In this document: in pieces, positions 51,138 through 52,745 of the stretch
Layout: the number at the start of each line of letters is the position of its first letter
Numbering within the stretch: position 1 is the stretch's first letter
Assembly: GCA_009783295.1 (NCBI GenBank)
Contig: WRHK01000025.1
Span: 1 to 52,745 of the forward strand
From: Promicromonosporaceae bacterium
GTDB taxonomy: Bacteria; Actinomycetota; Actinomycetes; Actinomycetales; Cellulomonadaceae
DNA length: 52,745 nt
Direction: 5' to 3'
Position numbers and translations under genes: made by a program
The notes under the pieces: model-generated
Told to the model about the DNA's origin: nothing
The model's input: the letters and a program-made list of their open reading frames with translations, nothing else
The model's database searches: none

Positions 51138-51389
51138 CCGCAAGAAGGCGTCCGCCACGTCGTGGACGGCCAGGGCGATGCCGCCGTTCCGCCAGCGGCG
51201 GCCGTCGCCCGCCACGTAGACGGACACGCCCGTCATGGCGCGGTTGCCCTCGGTTCCGGCCACCTTGTGCTCGCCAAACCAGTACAGGCGCCCGTCGTGG
51301 CGCAGCAGGCCGCCGCCGTGGGCGTTGATGTGCGCCCCGTCCGCGTCCGGCCAGCGCTCGCCATTGACGAAGGGGGGGGGCATGGGCAT
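51138..51389 (-). CDS. GH43-like glycoside hydrolase, N-terminal fragment
   Basis: An N-terminal fragment of about 84 residues. The reverse translation reads FVNGERWPDADGAHINAHGG, then GLLRHDGRLYWFGEHKVAGTE, then GNRAMTGVSVYVAGDGRRWRNGGIALAV, which matches the start of GH43 subfamilies acting on galactans or arabinans (first blade with D-G-x-x-I-x-A-H and W-F-G-E-H). The reading frame is lost where it reaches the 11-C run, so the gene is truncated by the junction. Two ATG codons at 51389 and 51383 could start it. Its codon use differs from the actinobacterial part. Confidence 0.75.
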
Positions 51390-51460
51390 CCTTTGCGGTC
51401 CGGGGGCCCAGGGGGTCCGCGGATTATAGCGCAATCCACCCAAAGGGGACAGGGAGGACA

Positions 51461-52579
51461 ATGGACGGCAAGGAACTGGCCCTGGCCGCCATCGAGGGCC
51501 GGCCCGCGCGGGGGATACCCGCCTGGGAAGCCAACATCATGGAGCACCGGATGATCGACCGGCTGGCCGGCCTTCCGGAGGGCAGCTACGTCCGGGAGCC
51601 GGAGGCCGCCTACATGGCCATGCAGCGCGCGCTGTCGTGCTGAATGGTGGACCAGCAGCTGTGGGACAACCCCCTTTCCATGCGGCAGGACGGCTACGGC
51701 CCGGAGACGGCCCGCGGGGCCACCACGGGCGCGGCCGAGATCGTCCTGGACGGCATGCGGATAGGCTCGCCCGAGGCGGTGGCCGCGCACATCGAGGCCC
51801 ATCTGCTGCCCCAGCGCCAGGCCGAACTGGCGGCCTTCGACGCCGAGGCCTGGGCGGGCTGGGTGGCGGAGGGCGAGCGCGCGGCCCAGGAGCGCCTGGG
51901 CCAGGACATCCTGAAGGCGCCCTACGGCTGGGCGGGTTTTCCGGTGTTCCGGTACGGCCTGTACGGGTACGAGCACTACTTTTCGGCCTGGGCCCTGTAT
52001 CCGGAGGTCATCGAGCGGGAGATGTCCCTCACGGCCGACCTGTGCGCGCTGCGGAACGCCGCGACGGCGCGGGCCATCGTGGAAAACGGCTTGCCCCCGT
52101 ACATCCGCCTGGACTTCGACCTGGCGGACTCGCGGGGGACGCTGGCCAGCCCGGAAAGCCTGGACCGTATATGGCTGCCGCACTTCGCGCGCGCGGTGGC
52201 GCCCCTGGCCCGCAGCCCCGTCCGGATGGTCTGGCACTGCGACGGCAACCTGATGGCCCTGGCGCCGCGCCTGCTGGAGGCGGGGGTCAAGGGCTTCCAG
52301 GGCTTCCAGTACGAGGACGGCATGGACTACGAGGCCATCTGCCGCATGAAGGCCCGCGACGGGGACGACCTGCTGATCATCGGCGGGGTGTCGGTCACCC
52401 GCACGCTGCCCTTCGGCCGCCCGGCCGACGTGGCGCGGGAGCTGTCGTGGCTGGTCCGGCACGGGCCCAGGAACCGGCTCTTCCTGGGCGTGTCCAGCTC
52501 CGTGGCCCCGGGCGCCCCCTGGGAAAACCTGCAGGCCCTGGCCCAGGGGCTGCGGCACTACCGGGAGGGGGGGCGGTGA
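51461..52579 (+). CDS. Uroporphyrinogen decarboxylase-family (UroD-like) protein with in-frame TGA
   Basis: A 372-codon frame from ATG 51461 (after GGGAGGACA) to TGA 52577-52579, interrupted by one in-frame TGA at 51641-51643. Both sides look like one UroD/MtaA-type protein: MEHRMIDRLAGLPEGSYVREP before the stop, and LRLLEAGVKGFQGFQYEDGMDY-like and LLIIGGVSVTRTLPFGRP segments after it. The family includes corrinoid-linked methyltransferase proteins besides heme enzymes; no heme role is implied. The residue before TGA is Cys (LSC). The TGA may be a nonsense mutation, a base error, or a recoded codon. Codons such as ATA (cgt ata tgg) set it apart from the rest of the window. Confidence 0.7.
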
Positions 52580-52583
52580 CCGC

Positions 52584-52611
52584 AATGGACAATGGACAAT
52601 GGACAATGGAC
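52584..52611. repeat. AATGGAC tandem repeat, four units
   Basis: Four consecutive AATGGAC units start 5 bases after the UroD-like stop and end in AATTCC. Such intergenic heptamer tracts are not seen elsewhere in the window. Confidence 0.85.
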
Positions 52612-52622
52612 AATTCCGTGCC

Positions 52623-52745
52623 GTAGGGCGGCAACGCGTTGATGCGAGGTTGCGGCAACCTGCCGCCCCGCGCGGCTGGCGGCTGGCGGCTCGCGGATCC
52701 GCGTTTCCATCCGTAGGGGCGGCAACCTGCCGCCCCGGCGTTGAT
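52623..52745. repeat. GGCGGCAACCTGCCGCC-type hairpin repeats
   Basis: GTAGGGCGGCAACG at 52623, GCGGCA-ACC-TGCCGC at 52652-52666, and GGGGCGGCA-ACC-TGCCGCCCC at 52716-52736 (9-bp perfect stem, 3-base loop) share one core, and GCGTTGAT recurs at both ends. They appear to be dispersed REP-like elements of the second organism. No gene is seen after 52579. Confidence 0.7.

Noticed and set aside
51644-51700. SECIS-like hairpin after the in-frame TGA
   Set aside because: Only short, weak stems (3-4 bp) can be drawn at the right distance by eye, so I did not annotate the TGA as selenocysteine.

Overview
The window is almost entirely a stretch of chromosome from a very GC-rich actinobacterium, most likely a Micrococcales member near Promicromonosporaceae/Cellulomonadaceae. 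Reasons: extreme G/C third positions, many GTG starts and ATGA/GTGA stop-start overlaps, the actinobacterial ImuA'-ImuB-DnaE2 cassette with LexA boxes of the GAAC-N4-GTTC type, a DtxR/IdeR iron box, DUF3099 and an InhA-type FabI, an actinobacterial GlgA/GlgC pair, and -10 elements placed as for leaderless mRNAs. The family assignment is inference. The last 1.6 kb (about 51126 to the end) looks like a different organism joined at an 11-C run, probably an assembly chimera.

Layout. 1-330: start of uppP. 429-2116: OmpR-type response regulator and histidine kinase. 2148-5254: VOC protein, DUF2252 protein, beta-propeller lipoprotein. 5324-6722: protealysin-like M4 protease with its likely emfourin inhibitor. 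6843-8399: two operator-like palindromes, a 54-residue ORF and two membrane proteins. 8404-10181: FetB-like permease, then a 14-codon leader ORF with a strong hairpin before a RIO-type kinase. 10194-16138: SOS mutasome imuA'-imuB-dnaE2 with two overlapping LexA boxes. 16209-21475: PEBP-like protein, Na/Pi cotransporter, siderophore-interacting protein, TetR/SDR pair, TrmH-type methylase. 21589-27489: GH10 xylanase without a signal peptide, and a TetR-controlled heterodimeric ABC exporter. 27529-31196: iteron-like repeats, SPFH/NfeD pair, ABC ATPase, hypothetical. 31212-34480: divergent glgA and glgC-serB. 34584-39337: SixA-like phosphatase, fabI, fabG, DUF3099 protein, zinc-ribbon-like protein, SURF1 and YpfJ-like peptidase. 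39443-45004: ABC-F, AlkZ-like, PadR/permease pair, ChaB, NmrA-like. 44992-46814: modBC. 46957-51125: MacAB-type exporter plus a Gly-rich lipoprotein cut by the junction. 51138-52745: foreign segment with a GH43 N-terminus, a UroD-like protein interrupted by an in-frame TGA, and repeats.

Three kinds of non-coding structure stand out. The first is regulatory: the RIO leader/hairpin, tandem SOS boxes, and palindromic operators next to TetR and PadR genes. The second is dispersed intergenic repeats: two copies of a 66-68 nt near-perfect palindrome at 21513 and 34495, at least four copies of a GTCGAGACCAC-type element, and a 20-bp repeat cluster at 27554. The third is a set of TANNNT hexamers 7-8 nt before start codons, which suggests leaderless transcripts.

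I found no rRNA, tRNA, CRISPR array, insertion sequence or phage, and no intergenic gap above 300 bases. No complete new multigene system is evident. The best candidates for undescribed biology are the RIO leader/hairpin and the palindromic repeat family.
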